Assembly: GCA_900079695.1 (NCBI GenBank) | Contig: LT599022.1 | Location: forward strand, 1,511,245-1,575,244 | Source of the DNA: an uncultured Alphaproteobacteria bacterium | GTDB lineage: Bacteria; Pseudomonadota; Alphaproteobacteria; Rhodospirillales; Rhodospirillaceae | Direction of reading: 5' to 3' | DNA: 64,000 nucleotides | Part shown: positions 18,550 through 26,536 of the stretch, one piece after another | How positions within the stretch are numbered: position 1 is the stretch's first letter | Layout: each line of letters opens with the position of its first letter | Position numbers and translations under genes: made by a program | The notes under the pieces: generated by a model | Database searches by the model: none | Told to the model about the DNA's origin: nothing | The model's input: only the letters and a program-made list of their open reading frames with translations

Positions 18550-19089
18550 TCACTGCACCAGCACGTCCTGGAACAGGACGTCGTTGATCTTGGCCGGAGC
18601 GGCCACGCGGTTGACGCGCATCATCAGCTCCTCGCGCAGGCGGTACATGCCCGCCGCGCCCTGCAGGTCCTCGACGCGCAACTCGCGCAGGTAGACCTGG
18701 AAGCTGTCGACGATGCGCGGCAGCATCGCCTCGATCTTCGGCGTGTCGGTGGCCGCGGCGAGTTCCAGGCGCACCTTCATCTTCAGAATCGACGGGCGGC
18801 GGCCCTGCCCGGGATTGAGGTTCACCAGCATCTCGGGCAACTCGTAGAACACCGGCGGCGCCAGCGGCTTGCCCGCGTCGGCATGCTCGGCCGCGGCCTC
18901 TTCGGTCTTGCCGCCGCCGCCCAGCATCGCCACCAGCGGATCGGCGAGGCCGGTGAAGTACGCGCCCGCCGCCGCGCCGACGATCAGCAGCAGAGGCAGG
19001 ACGACGAGAATGATCAGTTTCTTCTTTCCGCCGGATTTGGAGGGCGCGGGCGCGCCGTCCTCGACGTCGTCTTCGTAGTCTTCGGCCAT
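18550..19089 (-). CDS. fliL: Flagellar basal-body protein FliL
   Basis: FliL surrounds stators at the basal body and modulates torque. The 179-residue protein has an acidic, lysine-ended cytoplasmic N-terminus, one membrane helix (LIILVVLPLLLIVGAAAGAYF) and the periplasmic stomatin-like domain (VFYELPEMLVNLNPG, LKMKVRLELA). It is the first gene of the nine-gene minus-strand operon and diverges from flgF. The intergenic region carries ftr-like boxes that could control both directions. Confidence 0.95.
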   Translation of the reverse strand: MAEDYEDDVEDGAPAPSKSGGKKKLIILVVLPLLLIVGAAAGAYFTGLADPLVAMLGGGGKTEEAAAEHADAGKPLAPPVFYELPEMLVNLNPGQGRRPSILKMKVRLELAAATDTPKIEAMLPRIVDSFQVYLRELRVEDLQGAAGMYRLREELMMRVNRVAAPAKINDVLFQDVLVQ

Positions 19090-19180
19090 TCCGCGAACCC
19101 GCCTTGAACGATCCTCGCCCGCCGCGCTCCTGCGCCTTCGGGGCAGGGTGAAGCTAACGCGAATTGATTAAGAAGACATG

Positions 19181-19235
19181 AAATCGCCGCTGCAACCCGG
19201 CGATTTTTGCCCACCGAACCCGGCAGCAACCGGCC
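19181..19235. promoter_or_regulatory. FlbD/ftr-like boxes between fliL and flgF
   Basis: Two 17-base elements, CCCGGCGATTTTTGCCC (19196-19212) and CCCGGCAGCAACCGGCC (19219-19235), resemble the Caulobacter ftr consensus for FlbD (CCCGGCA-N6-GCC). They lie about 66-105 bases upstream of the sigma-54 element at 19301, a normal enhancer distance. An inverted repeat AAATCGCCG/CGGCGATTT (19181-19189, 19198-19206) overlaps the first. The consensus is recalled from literature, not computed. Confidence 0.5.
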
Positions 19236-19300
19236 CGGAGCAATCCCCTCGGGTTCCAGAGATCGCACATTCTCCGTCCCGGATCAATGCTTTGCCGATA

Positions 19301-19316
19301 TGGCACGGCGGCTGCA
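19301..19316 (+). promoter_or_regulatory. Sigma-54 promoter of the flgF operon
   Basis: TGGCACGGCGGCTGCA matches TGGCACG-N4-TTGCA with a single mismatch and exact GG-to-GC spacing. It lies 64 bases before the flgF ATG and downstream of ftr-like boxes, as in middle/late flagellar promoters of alphaproteobacteria. Confidence 0.8.
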
Positions 19317-19379
19317 TCGACACTGCCAAGACACGAGCACCGTCGAAAAGACGGGCCGAAGGTAACGACGGGATCGACC

Positions 19380-20123
19380 ATGGAAAACGCCGGCTATATC
19401 GCGCTCAGCCGTCAGACCGCCCTGTGGCGGCAGATGGACCAGATCGCCAACAACATGGCGAACCTCAACACCGCGGGGTTCAAGGGCGAACGCGAGCTGT
19501 TCACCGACTACGTGGCGCAGGTGCGCACCGACCGCTCGCTGTTCAAGGACAAGATCGCCTTCACCCAGGATTTCGGCATGGTCCGCGACCTCTCCGAAGG
19601 CGCGCTCGAGACCACCGGCAATCCGCTCGACGTCGCGATCAAGGGCGACGGCTACTTCGAGGTCGAGACCGACGCCGGCCAGCGGTTCTACACCCGCAGC
19701 GGGCACTTCAAGCTCAACGCCGACGGCCAGCTCGCCACCACCGCCGGAGAGCTGGTGCTCAACGAGAACCAGCAGCCGATCTTCATCGCCCCCAACGAAA
19801 CCGAGATCACCTTCTCCCGCGACGGCACGATCTCCACCGAGAACGGCCCGATCGGGCGGCTGCGCATGGTCGCCTTCGAAGATCAGCGCGCCCTCAAGAA
19901 GGTCGCGGGCGGGCTTTACGACGCGGGCGAGCAGACCGCCCAGCCGGTGCAGTCGCCGCACCTGGTGCAGGGGATGCTGGAAAGCTCCAACGTCAACCCG
20001 ATGCTCGAAATGACGCGGATGATCGAGGTGCAGCGCGCCTACGAACACGCGCAGAAGATGATCGAAGTCGAACACGACCGCCAGCGCAGCGCCATCGACG
20101 CCTACGCCAAGACGTTCAGCTGA
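19380..20123 (+). CDS. flgF: Flagellar proximal rod protein FlgF
   Basis: FlgF is a periplasmic rod subunit exported by the flagellar apparatus. The 247-residue protein has the rod-family N-terminus (QMDQIANNMANLNTAGFKGE), the core AIKGDGYFEVETDAGQRFYTRSG and the C-terminal helix MLEMTRMIEVQRAYEHAQKM. The ATG at 19380 gives the canonical MENAGYIALSRQ start; longer frames upstream overlap the promoter. First gene of flgF-flgG-flgA-flgH; 21 bases separate it from flgG. Confidence 0.96.
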   Translation: MENAGYIALSRQTALWRQMDQIANNMANLNTAGFKGERELFTDYVAQVRTDRSLFKDKIAFTQDFGMVRDLSEGALETTGNPLDVAIKGDGYFEVETDAGQRFYTRSGHFKLNADGQLATTAGELVLNENQQPIFIAPNETEITFSRDGTISTENGPIGRLRMVAFEDQRALKKVAGGLYDAGEQTAQPVQSPHLVQGMLESSNVNPMLEMTRMIEVQRAYEHAQKMIEVEHDRQRSAIDAYAKTFS

Positions 20124-20144
20124 GGCAGGAAAGGATAGCCCATC

Positions 20145-20930
20145 ATGCGAGCCCTGAGCATTGCCGCGACCGGTATGCACGCCCAGCAGACCAACGTCGA
20201 AGTCATCTCGAACAACATCGCCAACATGAACACCACGGCGTACTCCCGCCGCCGTGCCGAGTTCAACGACCTGCTCTATCAAAACCTCAAGCGTCAGGGC
20301 GCGCAGAGCTCCGACACCGGCACCCTGGTGCCGGCGGGCGTGCAGCTCGGCCTCGGCGTGCGCACCGCCGCGGTCTACCGGATCACCGAGCAGGGCAGCC
20401 TCACCAACACCGACAACACCCTCGACCTCGCGATCGAGGGCAAGGGCTACTTCCAGGTGACGCTGCCGTCGGGCGAAACCGCCTACACCCGCGCGGGATC
20501 GTTCCAGCTCAGCAGCACCGGCGAGATCGTCACCAACGACGGCTACTCGGTGCAGCCGGGCATCACCATTCCCAACAACTCCACCGACATCACCGTCAAC
20601 GCCTCGGGCGAGGTGTGGGTGAAGCTCGACGGTCAGACCACCCAGACCAACGTCGGCACCCTGCAGATCGCCACCTTCATCAACGAAGCGGGCATGGAGG
20701 CGATCGGCGACAACCTCTACATGGAAACCCCGGCCTCGGGCGCGCCGACCGTCGGCACCCCCGACACCACCGGCTTCGGCTCGATCCTGCAGGGCTACCT
20801 CGAAACCTCGAACGTCAACGTCGTGTCGGAGATCACCGACCTCATCAGCGCCCAGCGCGCCTACGAGATGAACTCCAAGGTGGTCACCACCTCCGACGAG
20901 ATGCTCAGCACCATCAACCAGATGAAGTGA
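20145..20930 (+). CDS. flgG: Flagellar distal rod protein FlgG
   Basis: The 261-residue distal rod subunit matches the family's usual length of about 260. Signatures include MRALSIAATGMHAQQ, VISNNIANMNTTAYSRRRAEF, AIEGKGYFQVTLPSGETAYTR and the C-terminal EITDLISAQRAYEMNSKVV. It polymerises inside the P- and L-ring formed by FlgI and FlgH; flgH is two genes downstream. Standard operon position. Confidence 0.97.
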   Translation: MRALSIAATGMHAQQTNVEVISNNIANMNTTAYSRRRAEFNDLLYQNLKRQGAQSSDTGTLVPAGVQLGLGVRTAAVYRITEQGSLTNTDNTLDLAIEGKGYFQVTLPSGETAYTRAGSFQLSSTGEIVTNDGYSVQPGITIPNNSTDITVNASGEVWVKLDGQTTQTNVGTLQIATFINEAGMEAIGDNLYMETPASGAPTVGTPDTTGFGSILQGYLETSNVNVVSEITDLISAQRAYEMNSKVVTTSDEMLSTINQMK

Positions 20931-20941
20931 GGAGGATTGCG

Positions 20942-21952
20942 ATGAATCTCCGGATCCTCACCCTCGCTCTCGGCCTTGCCGCCCTGCCGGGCACGGCGCC
21001 GGCGCAAAGCCTCGGCGTCCAGATCGCCGCCGCTCCCGCGGCCGCCGAGGAGACCCTCAACGCCCTCAACCCGGTGATCACCGTGCGCGGCGCGACGATC
21101 CGCGTCAGCGACGTGTTCTCGGGGCCGATCCCCAAGGGCGACCGGGCGATTCTCAACGCGCCCGCGCCGGGCGAACGGATGGTGATCGAGGCCGATCTGC
21201 TGGCGCGCATCGCGCGGCTCTACGAGCTCGACTGGAAGCCGCTCTCCCGCGATATCCGCGCGGTGGTGAAGCGCGACAGCCGCACCGTCTCGGAAGCCGA
21301 AATCCTCGACGAGGTTCGCCTCGCGCTCACCGACCGGGGTGCGCCGACGGAAAGCGAGCTGGTGCCCGCCACCGCCGGGTTCGCGGTGCAGCTTCCCGCC
21401 GAGGCGACGCCCGCGGTTTCGGTCGGCCAGCTCGCCTACGACCCGCGCACCCAGCGCTTTTCGAGCGTCGTCGACGTCACCGCGACCGAAGGCGACCGGG
21501 TGGTCTACACCCGTCAGATCGCGGTCGCCGGACGGGTGTTCGAGACCACCGCGGTGCCGGTGCTCACCACCACCCTCAACCGCGGCGAGGTGATCTCGGC
21601 GCACGACATCACCGTCGCCAACGTCCGCACCGACCGCGTCGGCGACGGCGCGGTGACCGATCCCTACGCGCTCGTCGGCAAGCAGGCGCGCCGCCAGATC
21701 AAGGAAGGCGAGCCGGTGCGCGCCAACCAGCTGCAGACCCAGGTTCTGGTGTCGCGCGGCGACGAGGTGGTGATCTTCTACGCGCTCAAGACCATGAACC
21801 TGACCGCCAAGGGCAAGGCCCTCGAAGCCGGCGGCCAGGGCGACATGATCCGCATTCTCAACACCAAGAGCAACCGCACCCTGCTCGCCAAGGTGGTGCA
21901 GCCGCATCAGGTGGTGGTCGACGTGATCTCCACCCAGTCGGCGCTGCGCTGA
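20942..21952 (+). CDS. flgA: P-ring assembly chaperone FlgA
   Basis: FlgA is a periplasmic chaperone for P-ring (FlgI) assembly. The 336-residue protein has a signal peptide (MNLRILTLALGLAALPGTAPAQ), a central domain, and the C-terminal SAF-like/ChapFlgA region (TTTLNRGEVISAHDITVANVRTD; ALVGKQARRQIKEGEPVRANQLQ; GQGDMIRILNTKSNRTLLAKV). It is longer than the E. coli protein (about 220), as is usual in alphaproteobacteria. ATG at 20942 follows GAGGA; flgH begins 11 bases after the stop. Confidence 0.93.
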   Translation: MNLRILTLALGLAALPGTAPAQSLGVQIAAAPAAAEETLNALNPVITVRGATIRVSDVFSGPIPKGDRAILNAPAPGERMVIEADLLARIARLYELDWKPLSRDIRAVVKRDSRTVSEAEILDEVRLALTDRGAPTESELVPATAGFAVQLPAEATPAVSVGQLAYDPRTQRFSSVVDVTATEGDRVVYTRQIAVAGRVFETTAVPVLTTTLNRGEVISAHDITVANVRTDRVGDGAVTDPYALVGKQARRQIKEGEPVRANQLQTQVLVSRGDEVVIFYALKTMNLTAKGKALEAGGQGDMIRILNTKSNRTLLAKVVQPHQVVVDVISTQSALR

Positions 21953-21963
21953 GGGAGACGACG

Positions 21964-22722
21964 ATGTTCCGCATTCCCGCTTTCCGCCTCGCCCTCGCCG
22001 CGGTCGCGCTCGCGGCGTTGTCGGGCTGCAACACCCTCACCCGCCTGTCCGAAATCGGCGAGGAACCGAAGCTCTCGGCGATCGAGAATCCCACCACCAA
22101 GTCGGGCTATCAGCCGGTGACGATGCCGATGCCGGACCCCGAGGAGCCGCGGCCGATGGCCAACTCGCTGTGGCGGCCGGGCGCGCGCGCGTTCTTCAAG
22201 GACCAGCGCGCCGCCAAGGTCGGCGACATCCTCACCGTCTCGGTGGCGATCACCGACAGCGCCGACCTGTCCAACACCACCTCGCAGGGCCGCGGCGGCG
22301 CGGGCGAGAGCATGGGCTTCTCGACCCTGCTCGGGCTCGAGAACAGCGTCAACAAGGTGCTGCCGAACACCGTCGACCCCACCAGCCTGGTGGGCGGCGT
22401 GACGAGTTCCCGCGACATCACCGGCACCGGCTCGATCGCCCGCACGGAGACGATCAAGATTTCCGTCGCCGCGGTGGTGGTGCAGGTGCTGCCCAACGGC
22501 AATCTGGTGATCGCCGGTTCGCAGGAGGTGCGGGTCAACTACGAACTGCGCCAACTTCAGGTTTCGGGCGTGATCCGCCGCGAGGACATCAGCTCCACCA
22601 ACACCGTCGCGTCGCAGGACATCGCCGAACTGCGGGTCGCCTACGGCGGGCGCGGCACCATCAGCGACATGCAGACGCCGCGCTACGGCTCGCAGCTTCT
22701 CGACGTGATCCTGCCCTTCTGA
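21964..22722 (+). CDS. flgH: Flagellar L-ring lipoprotein FlgH
   Basis: FlgH forms the outer-membrane L-ring bushing. The 252-residue protein has a lipoprotein signal with lipobox LSGC (Cys about residue 23). The conserved SLWRPGARAFFKDQRAAKVGDIL segment follows, then the C-terminal EDISSTNTVASQDIAELRVAYGGRG. Ends the flgFGAH operon and is followed by an intrinsic terminator at 22760. Confidence 0.96.
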   Translation: MFRIPAFRLALAAVALAALSGCNTLTRLSEIGEEPKLSAIENPTTKSGYQPVTMPMPDPEEPRPMANSLWRPGARAFFKDQRAAKVGDILTVSVAITDSADLSNTTSQGRGGAGESMGFSTLLGLENSVNKVLPNTVDPTSLVGGVTSSRDITGTGSIARTETIKISVAAVVVQVLPNGNLVIAGSQEVRVNYELRQLQVSGVIRREDISSTNTVASQDIAELRVAYGGRGTISDMQTPRYGSQLLDVILPF

Positions 22723-22759
22723 GAACTTTCCGCGGCGAATTCCCGTCCGCCGCCACTCG

Positions 22760-22788
22760 GTCCCGGCCCTTTCGGCCGGGACCTTTTT
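22760..22788 (+). terminator. Intrinsic terminator after flgH
   Basis: Stem GTCCCGGCC/GGCCGGGAC with a five-base loop is followed by CTTTTTC, 38 bases past the flgH stop. Confidence 0.9.
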
Positions 22789-22895
22789 CTTGCGCGCATT
22801 TGCGCTTCCTTAACCATATTCGCGGGAAACTCTCCCGAAACGGCCGGAGAGTGCCCGCATTCCCGGCGATTGCGAAGCATCGGGAGACCGCGCGC

Positions 22896-23240
22896 ATGAC
22901 CACCCAACTGTCGAATTTCGAAGAAGACGCCCTCGCCCTCACCCAGGCGGCGGTGGGCATGTCCCAGGCGCTCGAGCAGAACGACGGTGCGGCGCTCGTC
23001 GCGGCGCTCGACGAGAACCTCAAGCTCTGGACCGCGATCAAGACCCTGGTCGGCAAGCCCGACTGCCAGTTGCCCGAAGACATCCGATCCAACCTCACCC
23101 GCCTCTCCGACTACACCGCGAAGGTGACCTTCGACCTCTCGCCGGAGCGTCGCGCGCAGAAGATCGAGGCGCTGATCAACACCAACCTGCAGATCGCCGA
23201 AGGCCTGCTGGAAGGCCACGCCAAAGCGACGGCGCGCTGA
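22896..23240 (+). CDS. FlaF-like flagellin regulator paralogue
   Basis: This 114-residue helical protein resembles FlaF in length and pattern (FEEDALALTQAAVGMSQALEQ; LDENLKLWTAIKTLV; LPEDIRSNLTRLSDYTAK; INTNLQIAEGLLEGH). Each block has a counterpart in the canonical flaF at 36244. FlaF promotes flagellin synthesis and secretion in Caulobacter and rhizobia. This copy is monocistronic, bracketed by two terminators, so it has its own promoter, not identified. It may serve another flagellin or a different export step. Confidence 0.78.
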   Translation: MTTQLSNFEEDALALTQAAVGMSQALEQNDGAALVAALDENLKLWTAIKTLVGKPDCQLPEDIRSNLTRLSDYTAKVTFDLSPERRAQKIEALINTNLQIAEGLLEGHAKATAR

Positions 23241-23262
23241 GCCCTCGCCCCGAACGGCAATG

Positions 23263-23298
23263 AAAAACGCCCCCGCCGATATCGGCGGGGGCGTTTTT
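23263..23298. terminator. Bidirectional intrinsic terminator
   Basis: A perfect 36-base palindrome, 18 bases per arm beginning AAAAACGCCCCCGCC, lies between the convergent FlaF-like gene and dksA. Its outer A/T runs supply a T-tract on either strand. Confidence 0.95.
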
Positions 23299-23317
23299 CA
23301 TGCGCGGCCGAAGCCGG

Positions 23318-23734
23318 TCATTCGTCGCGATGGGTGCGCTCCAGGCGTTCGTGGCGCTCCTGCGCCTCGAGCGAGAGGGTGGCGATCGGACGCGCCTCGA
23401 GACGGCGGATGCCGATCGGCTCCTGGGTTTCCTGGCAATAGCCGTAGGAGCCGTCCTCGACCCGTTGCAGCGCTTCGTCGATCTTGGCGATCAGCTTGCG
23501 GGCGCGATCGCGGGTCCGGAGTTCGAGCGCGCGGTCGGTCTCCGACGAGGCGCGGTCGGCGATGTCCGCCTCGTTCGCCGGACCTTCGCGCAGGTGATCG
23601 AGAGTCTCCTCCGATTCGCGCAGGAGATCGGTCCGCCAGTCGAGCAATTTCCGGCGAAAGTACTCGACCATCCGCTCGTTCATGAAGTCCTCGTCCTCGG
23701 ACGGCCGGTAATCCGGCGGCAACATCACGGTCAT
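23318..23734 (-). CDS. dksA: RNA polymerase-binding transcription factor DksA
   Basis: DksA binds RNA polymerase through the secondary channel and acts with ppGpp. The 138-residue protein has the coiled coil with the acidic tip region (EADIADRASSETDRALELR) and the C-terminal globular domain GYCQETQEPIGIRRLEARP. Only one of the four zinc-binding cysteines is present, because CxxC...CxxC is replaced by CQETQ...LSLEAQ. This is typical of alphaproteobacterial DksA. It shares the bidirectional terminator with the FlaF-like gene. Confidence 0.93.
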   Translation of the reverse strand: MTVMLPPDYRPSEDEDFMNERMVEYFRRKLLDWRTDLLRESEETLDHLREGPANEADIADRASSETDRALELRTRDRARKLIAKIDEALQRVEDGSYGYCQETQEPIGIRRLEARPIATLSLEAQERHERLERTHRDE

Positions 23735-23881
23735 ACCTGCCTTATCCTCCCCAGATCCGAAACCCCCCGATGGCGGGCGAACCGCCGCCCCCTGTATTCG
23801 CGGGTGGCAATATAGGGATCGTCGTGTATCCGAGCAACACTTTCCGTTCGGGAATGGAGATGCGCGGGAAACCGGCGAGTC

Positions 23882-24331
23882 TCAGACTTCCGCCCCGAGG
23901 TCGCGCGTGAGCTTGGCGAGTTCGACCTCCGCGCGCAGTTCGATCTCGTCGAGCAGCGCTCCGAGGCGCGGATCGACGCCCGCTTCGCGCTTGCCCCGCA
24001 CCAGCCGCGCGAGATCCGCGAGATCCTGCTTCGGCACCCGCCCGGCGAGAAGACCGACGCGCACGCCCTCGAGGCGGTCGAGCACATCCTCGCCGCGCTG
24101 CGCCATGCGCCGCCGCATCGCCTGCCCGCCGTCCGGGTCGACCGACTGGGCCGCGAGAATCGCCTCGACGCCGGAGAGCGACACCGCGCCTTCGACCGCC
24201 TGCGGGCCGTCGGCCGCCTCGGGTCCGCCGAGAAATTCGGCGAATCCGGAACCTTCGACGCGCTGGGACTTGCCGTCGCTCTTGCGGACCCGCTGGGGCC
24301 CTGAGGTGGAACCGGTGGAACCGACCTTCAT
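23882..24331 (-). CDS. fliX: Flagellar assembly regulator FliX
   Basis: In Caulobacter FliX couples basal-body assembly to the activity of FlbD at sigma-54 promoters. The 149-residue protein has a polar Gly/Ser-rich N-terminus, then GFAEFLGG, SGVEAILAAQ, RRRMAQRGEDVLDRLEGVRVGLLAGR and LDEIELRAEVELAKL, matching the family. It is divergent from flgI exactly as in Caulobacter, across a region with ftr-like boxes and a sigma-54 promoter. The FlbD partner itself is not in the window. Confidence 0.9.
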   Translation of the reverse strand: MKVGSTGSTSGPQRVRKSDGKSQRVEGSGFAEFLGGPEAADGPQAVEGAVSLSGVEAILAAQSVDPDGGQAMRRRMAQRGEDVLDRLEGVRVGLLAGRVPKQDLADLARLVRGKREAGVDPRLGALLDEIELRAEVELAKLTRDLGAEV

Positions 24332-24387
24332 CCGCGATCCTTCATGCCGTGAGGCCTGAGTCTACAACCAAGCCGCGCTCCGCCAAA

Positions 24388-24433
24388 TGGGCAAATTTTG
24401 CCGCCCCGGCGCAAAGCGGCAATTGTTGCCGGG
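24388..24433. promoter_or_regulatory. FlbD/ftr-like boxes between fliX and flgI
   Basis: Three clustered elements are visible: GGCAAATTTTGCC (24390-24402, palindromic), CCCCGGCGCAAAGCGGC (24404-24420) and, on the minus strand, CCCGGCAACAATTGCCG (24417-24433). The last fits the ftr pattern CCCGGCA-N6-GCCG completely at its conserved ends. They lie about 75-120 bases upstream of the flgI sigma-54 element. Confidence 0.55.
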
Positions 24434-24506
24434 ACGCGGTCCGTATTTGCCGCCGACGGCCCTGGGAATCAAGCGGCAACACGTTGAAATCTCAAAATTC
24501 ACCCCC

Positions 24507-24522
24507 TGGCACGAGGTTCGCA
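24507..24522 (+). promoter_or_regulatory. Sigma-54 promoter of the flgI operon
   Basis: TGGCACGAGGTTCGCA matches TGGCACG-N4-TTGCA with one mismatch and exact GG/GC spacing, 63 bases before the flgI ATG. Confidence 0.8.
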
Positions 24523-24584
24523 TGGAGAGGGCGGGATGGTCCCTTCCGGGCCGTCCGGGTGGTGTCATCAGACGGAACGCGGCC

Positions 24585-25709
24585 ATGGCTTTCTCGTTCA
24601 AGCGGCTTTCTCTCCTTCCCGTGCTTGCGGCGCTGGCGCTCGGCCTCGCGCAGCCCGCGGAGGCCTCGTCGCGGATCAAGGACATCGCCGACGTCGAAGG
24701 CGTGCGCGACAACGTGCTGATCGGCTACGGCCTGGTGGTCGGCCTGAACGGCACCGGCGACAAGACCGACGACATCGCGTTCACCAAGGAAAGCCTGATC
24801 GCGATGCTCGAACGCCTGGGCGTGAACACCCGCGACGGCAAGCTCGACACCAAGAACGTCGCCGCGGTGATGGTCACCGGCACCCTGCCGCCGTTCGCGC
24901 GCCAGGGCACCCGCGTTGACGTCACCGTCTCGGCGATGGGCAAGGCCACCAGCCTCCAGGGCGGCTCGCTGCTGGTGACGCCGCTGGTCGGCGCCGACGG
25001 CGAGGTCTACGCGGTGGCGCAGGGCCAGGTGGCGATCGGCGGCTTTTCCGCCAGCGGTCAGGGCGCGAGCGTGGTGAAGAACGTGCCGACCGCCGGGCGG
25101 ATCGCCTCCGGCGGCATCGTCGAACGTGAAATTCCGTTCGCGCTCAATTCCCTGCGCGACGTCAAGCTGGCGCTCCGCAACCCCGACTTCACCACCGCGC
25201 GGCGCATCGCCCAGGCGATCAACGCCTACGTCGGCAGCCGGGTGGCGAACCCGCTCGATCCCTCGACGGTGCAGCTCCAGGTGCCGCCGAGCTATTCCGG
25301 CACCGTCACCGACCTCATCACCGACGTCGAGCAGTTGCGCGTCGAGCCCGATCAGATGGCCCGCGTCGTCATCGACGAGCACTCCGGCATCATCGTCATC
25401 GGCGCCAACGTGCGGATTTCCGAGGTGGCGATCGCCCAGGGCAACCTCACCATCCGCGTCACCGAAACCCCTCAGGTCTCGCAGCCCGCGCCGTTCTCCG
25501 CCACCGGCACCACCACCACGGTTCCCCGCACCGACATCCAGGTCAACGAGGACAAGGACCGCCGCCTCGCGATCGTCAACGACGGCGTCTCGCTGCAGGA
25601 ACTGGTGGACGGCCTCAACGCCCTGGGCGTCGGCCCGCGCGACATGATCGGCATCCTTCAGGCGATCAAGGCCGCGGGCGCGCTCAACGCCGAGATCGAG
25701 GTGATGTGA
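24585..25709 (+). CDS. flgI: Flagellar P-ring protein FlgI
   Basis: FlgI forms the periplasmic P-ring around the rod. The 374-residue protein has a signal peptide (FKRLSLLPVLAALALGLAQPAEA), then SRIKDIADVEGVRDNVLIGYG, GLVVGLNGTGD, TLPPFARQGTRVDVTVSAMG and the C-terminal LQAIKAAGALNAEIEVM, all family signatures. ATG 24585 gives the signal peptide; the longer open frame includes the promoter. The stop overlaps the start of the flgJ-like gene (ATGTGATGG region). Confidence 0.97.
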   Translation: MAFSFKRLSLLPVLAALALGLAQPAEASSRIKDIADVEGVRDNVLIGYGLVVGLNGTGDKTDDIAFTKESLIAMLERLGVNTRDGKLDTKNVAAVMVTGTLPPFARQGTRVDVTVSAMGKATSLQGGSLLVTPLVGADGEVYAVAQGQVAIGGFSASGQGASVVKNVPTAGRIASGGIVEREIPFALNSLRDVKLALRNPDFTTARRIAQAINAYVGSRVANPLDPSTVQLQVPPSYSGTVTDLITDVEQLRVEPDQMARVVIDEHSGIIVIGANVRISEVAIAQGNLTIRVTETPQVSQPAPFSATGTTTTVPRTDIQVNEDKDRRLAIVNDGVSLQELVDGLNALGVGPRDMIGILQAIKAAGALNAEIEVM

Positions 25710-26038
25710 TGGACGCCCAGCCGCTCGCGATGTTCGACGCCCGCACCGCCCCGGTCACCCGCGCGCAGCCGCCCGCGGGCGCAGTGGCCAAGGGTGCGAG
25801 CAAAGCCGAGATCCGCGACGCCGCGGAGAAGTTCGAGGGCATGTTCCTCAGCCAGATGTTCCAGTACATGTTCGAGGGCGTGGACGCCGACCCGATGTTC
25901 GGAGGCGGCTCGGCCGAGAAGATGTACCGCTCCCTGATGATCGACGAATACGGCAAGCAGGTCGCCGCCAAGGGCGGGCTCGGCATCGCCGACCACGTCT
26001 ACGACACCCTGCTCGCAGCACAGGAGAAACGCGCATGA
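25709..26038 (+). CDS. FlgJ N-terminal-domain-like rod-binding protein (CheL type)
   Basis: This 109-residue protein corresponds to the rod-binding N-terminal domain of FlgJ (AAEKFEGMFLSQMFQYMFEG; YRSLMIDEYGKQVAAKGGLGIADHVYDTLL). It lacks the muramidase domain, as in most alphaproteobacteria, where a separate enzyme opens peptidoglycan. It starts at ATG 25709 (GTG 25706 is possible), overlapping the flgI stop. Its own stop overlaps the next ATG. Confidence 0.9.
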   Translation: MDAQPLAMFDARTAPVTRAQPPAGAVAKGASKAEIRDAAEKFEGMFLSQMFQYMFEGVDADPMFGGGSAEKMYRSLMIDEYGKQVAAKGGLGIADHVYDTLLAAQEKRA

Positions 26039-26499
26039 CCACCGAAACCCCCGAACTGAAGCCGCGCGACCGCCGCAACATCGACGATCTCAGGCTGGTG
26101 ATGACCAATCTCGCCAACCTCATCGAAACGGAGAACGCGGCGCTCGGCGAGCATAAGCTCGACGTGGTGAAGGCGCTTTCGGCCAACAAATGGACGCTGA
26201 CGCGCAACTACCGCAACCAGATGCAGGCGATCGCCGACGCACCGTCGATCCTCCAGTGCCTCGAACCCGAGGAACGCGCCCAGTTGCGCACCCTCGGCGA
26301 ACGCCTCGACCGCGAATGCAAGCGCAACGAACTGCTGCTCGAAGCCAACATCGACGCCGCCAACCGGGTGATGCAGGCGATGGTGGACGGCGTGAAGCAG
26401 GCGAGCGAGCGCGGCACGGTGTACGGCCGCACGGGCACGATCAAAGGCATTTCGCCCGACGGCCGGCCGCTTGCGGTCAGCTTCAACCGCGAACTCTGA
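26035..26499 (+). CDS. flbY: FlbY/FlgN-like flagellar export chaperone
   Basis: This 154-residue helical protein is of the alphaproteobacterial FlbY type, related to FlgN, the chaperone for hook-filament junction proteins FlgK and FlgL. Visible features are long amphipathic helices (LRLVMTNLANLIETENAAL; ANKWTLTRNYRNQMQAIAD; RTLGERLDRECKRNELLLEANIDAANRVM) and a C-terminal basic stretch. Its position immediately before flgK supports the chaperone assignment. Start overlaps the flgJ-like stop (ATGA). Confidence 0.78.
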   Translation: MTTETPELKPRDRRNIDDLRLVMTNLANLIETENAALGEHKLDVVKALSANKWTLTRNYRNQMQAIADAPSILQCLEPEERAQLRTLGERLDRECKRNELLLEANIDAANRVMQAMVDGVKQASERGTVYGRTGTIKGISPDGRPLAVSFNREL

Positions 26500-26536
26500 A
26501 GCCTGGTTTTTCACCCCGCAGCCGCGAGGTTCGTCC

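Noticed and set aside
15421-19107. 1228-codon plus-strand open frame across cheZ-fliL
   Set aside because: It is the antisense shadow of seven well-recognised motor genes on the minus strand.
19181-19206. Inverted repeat read as an intrinsic terminator
   Set aside because: It lies in a divergent promoter region upstream of both genes and overlaps an ftr-like box, so an operator is more likely.
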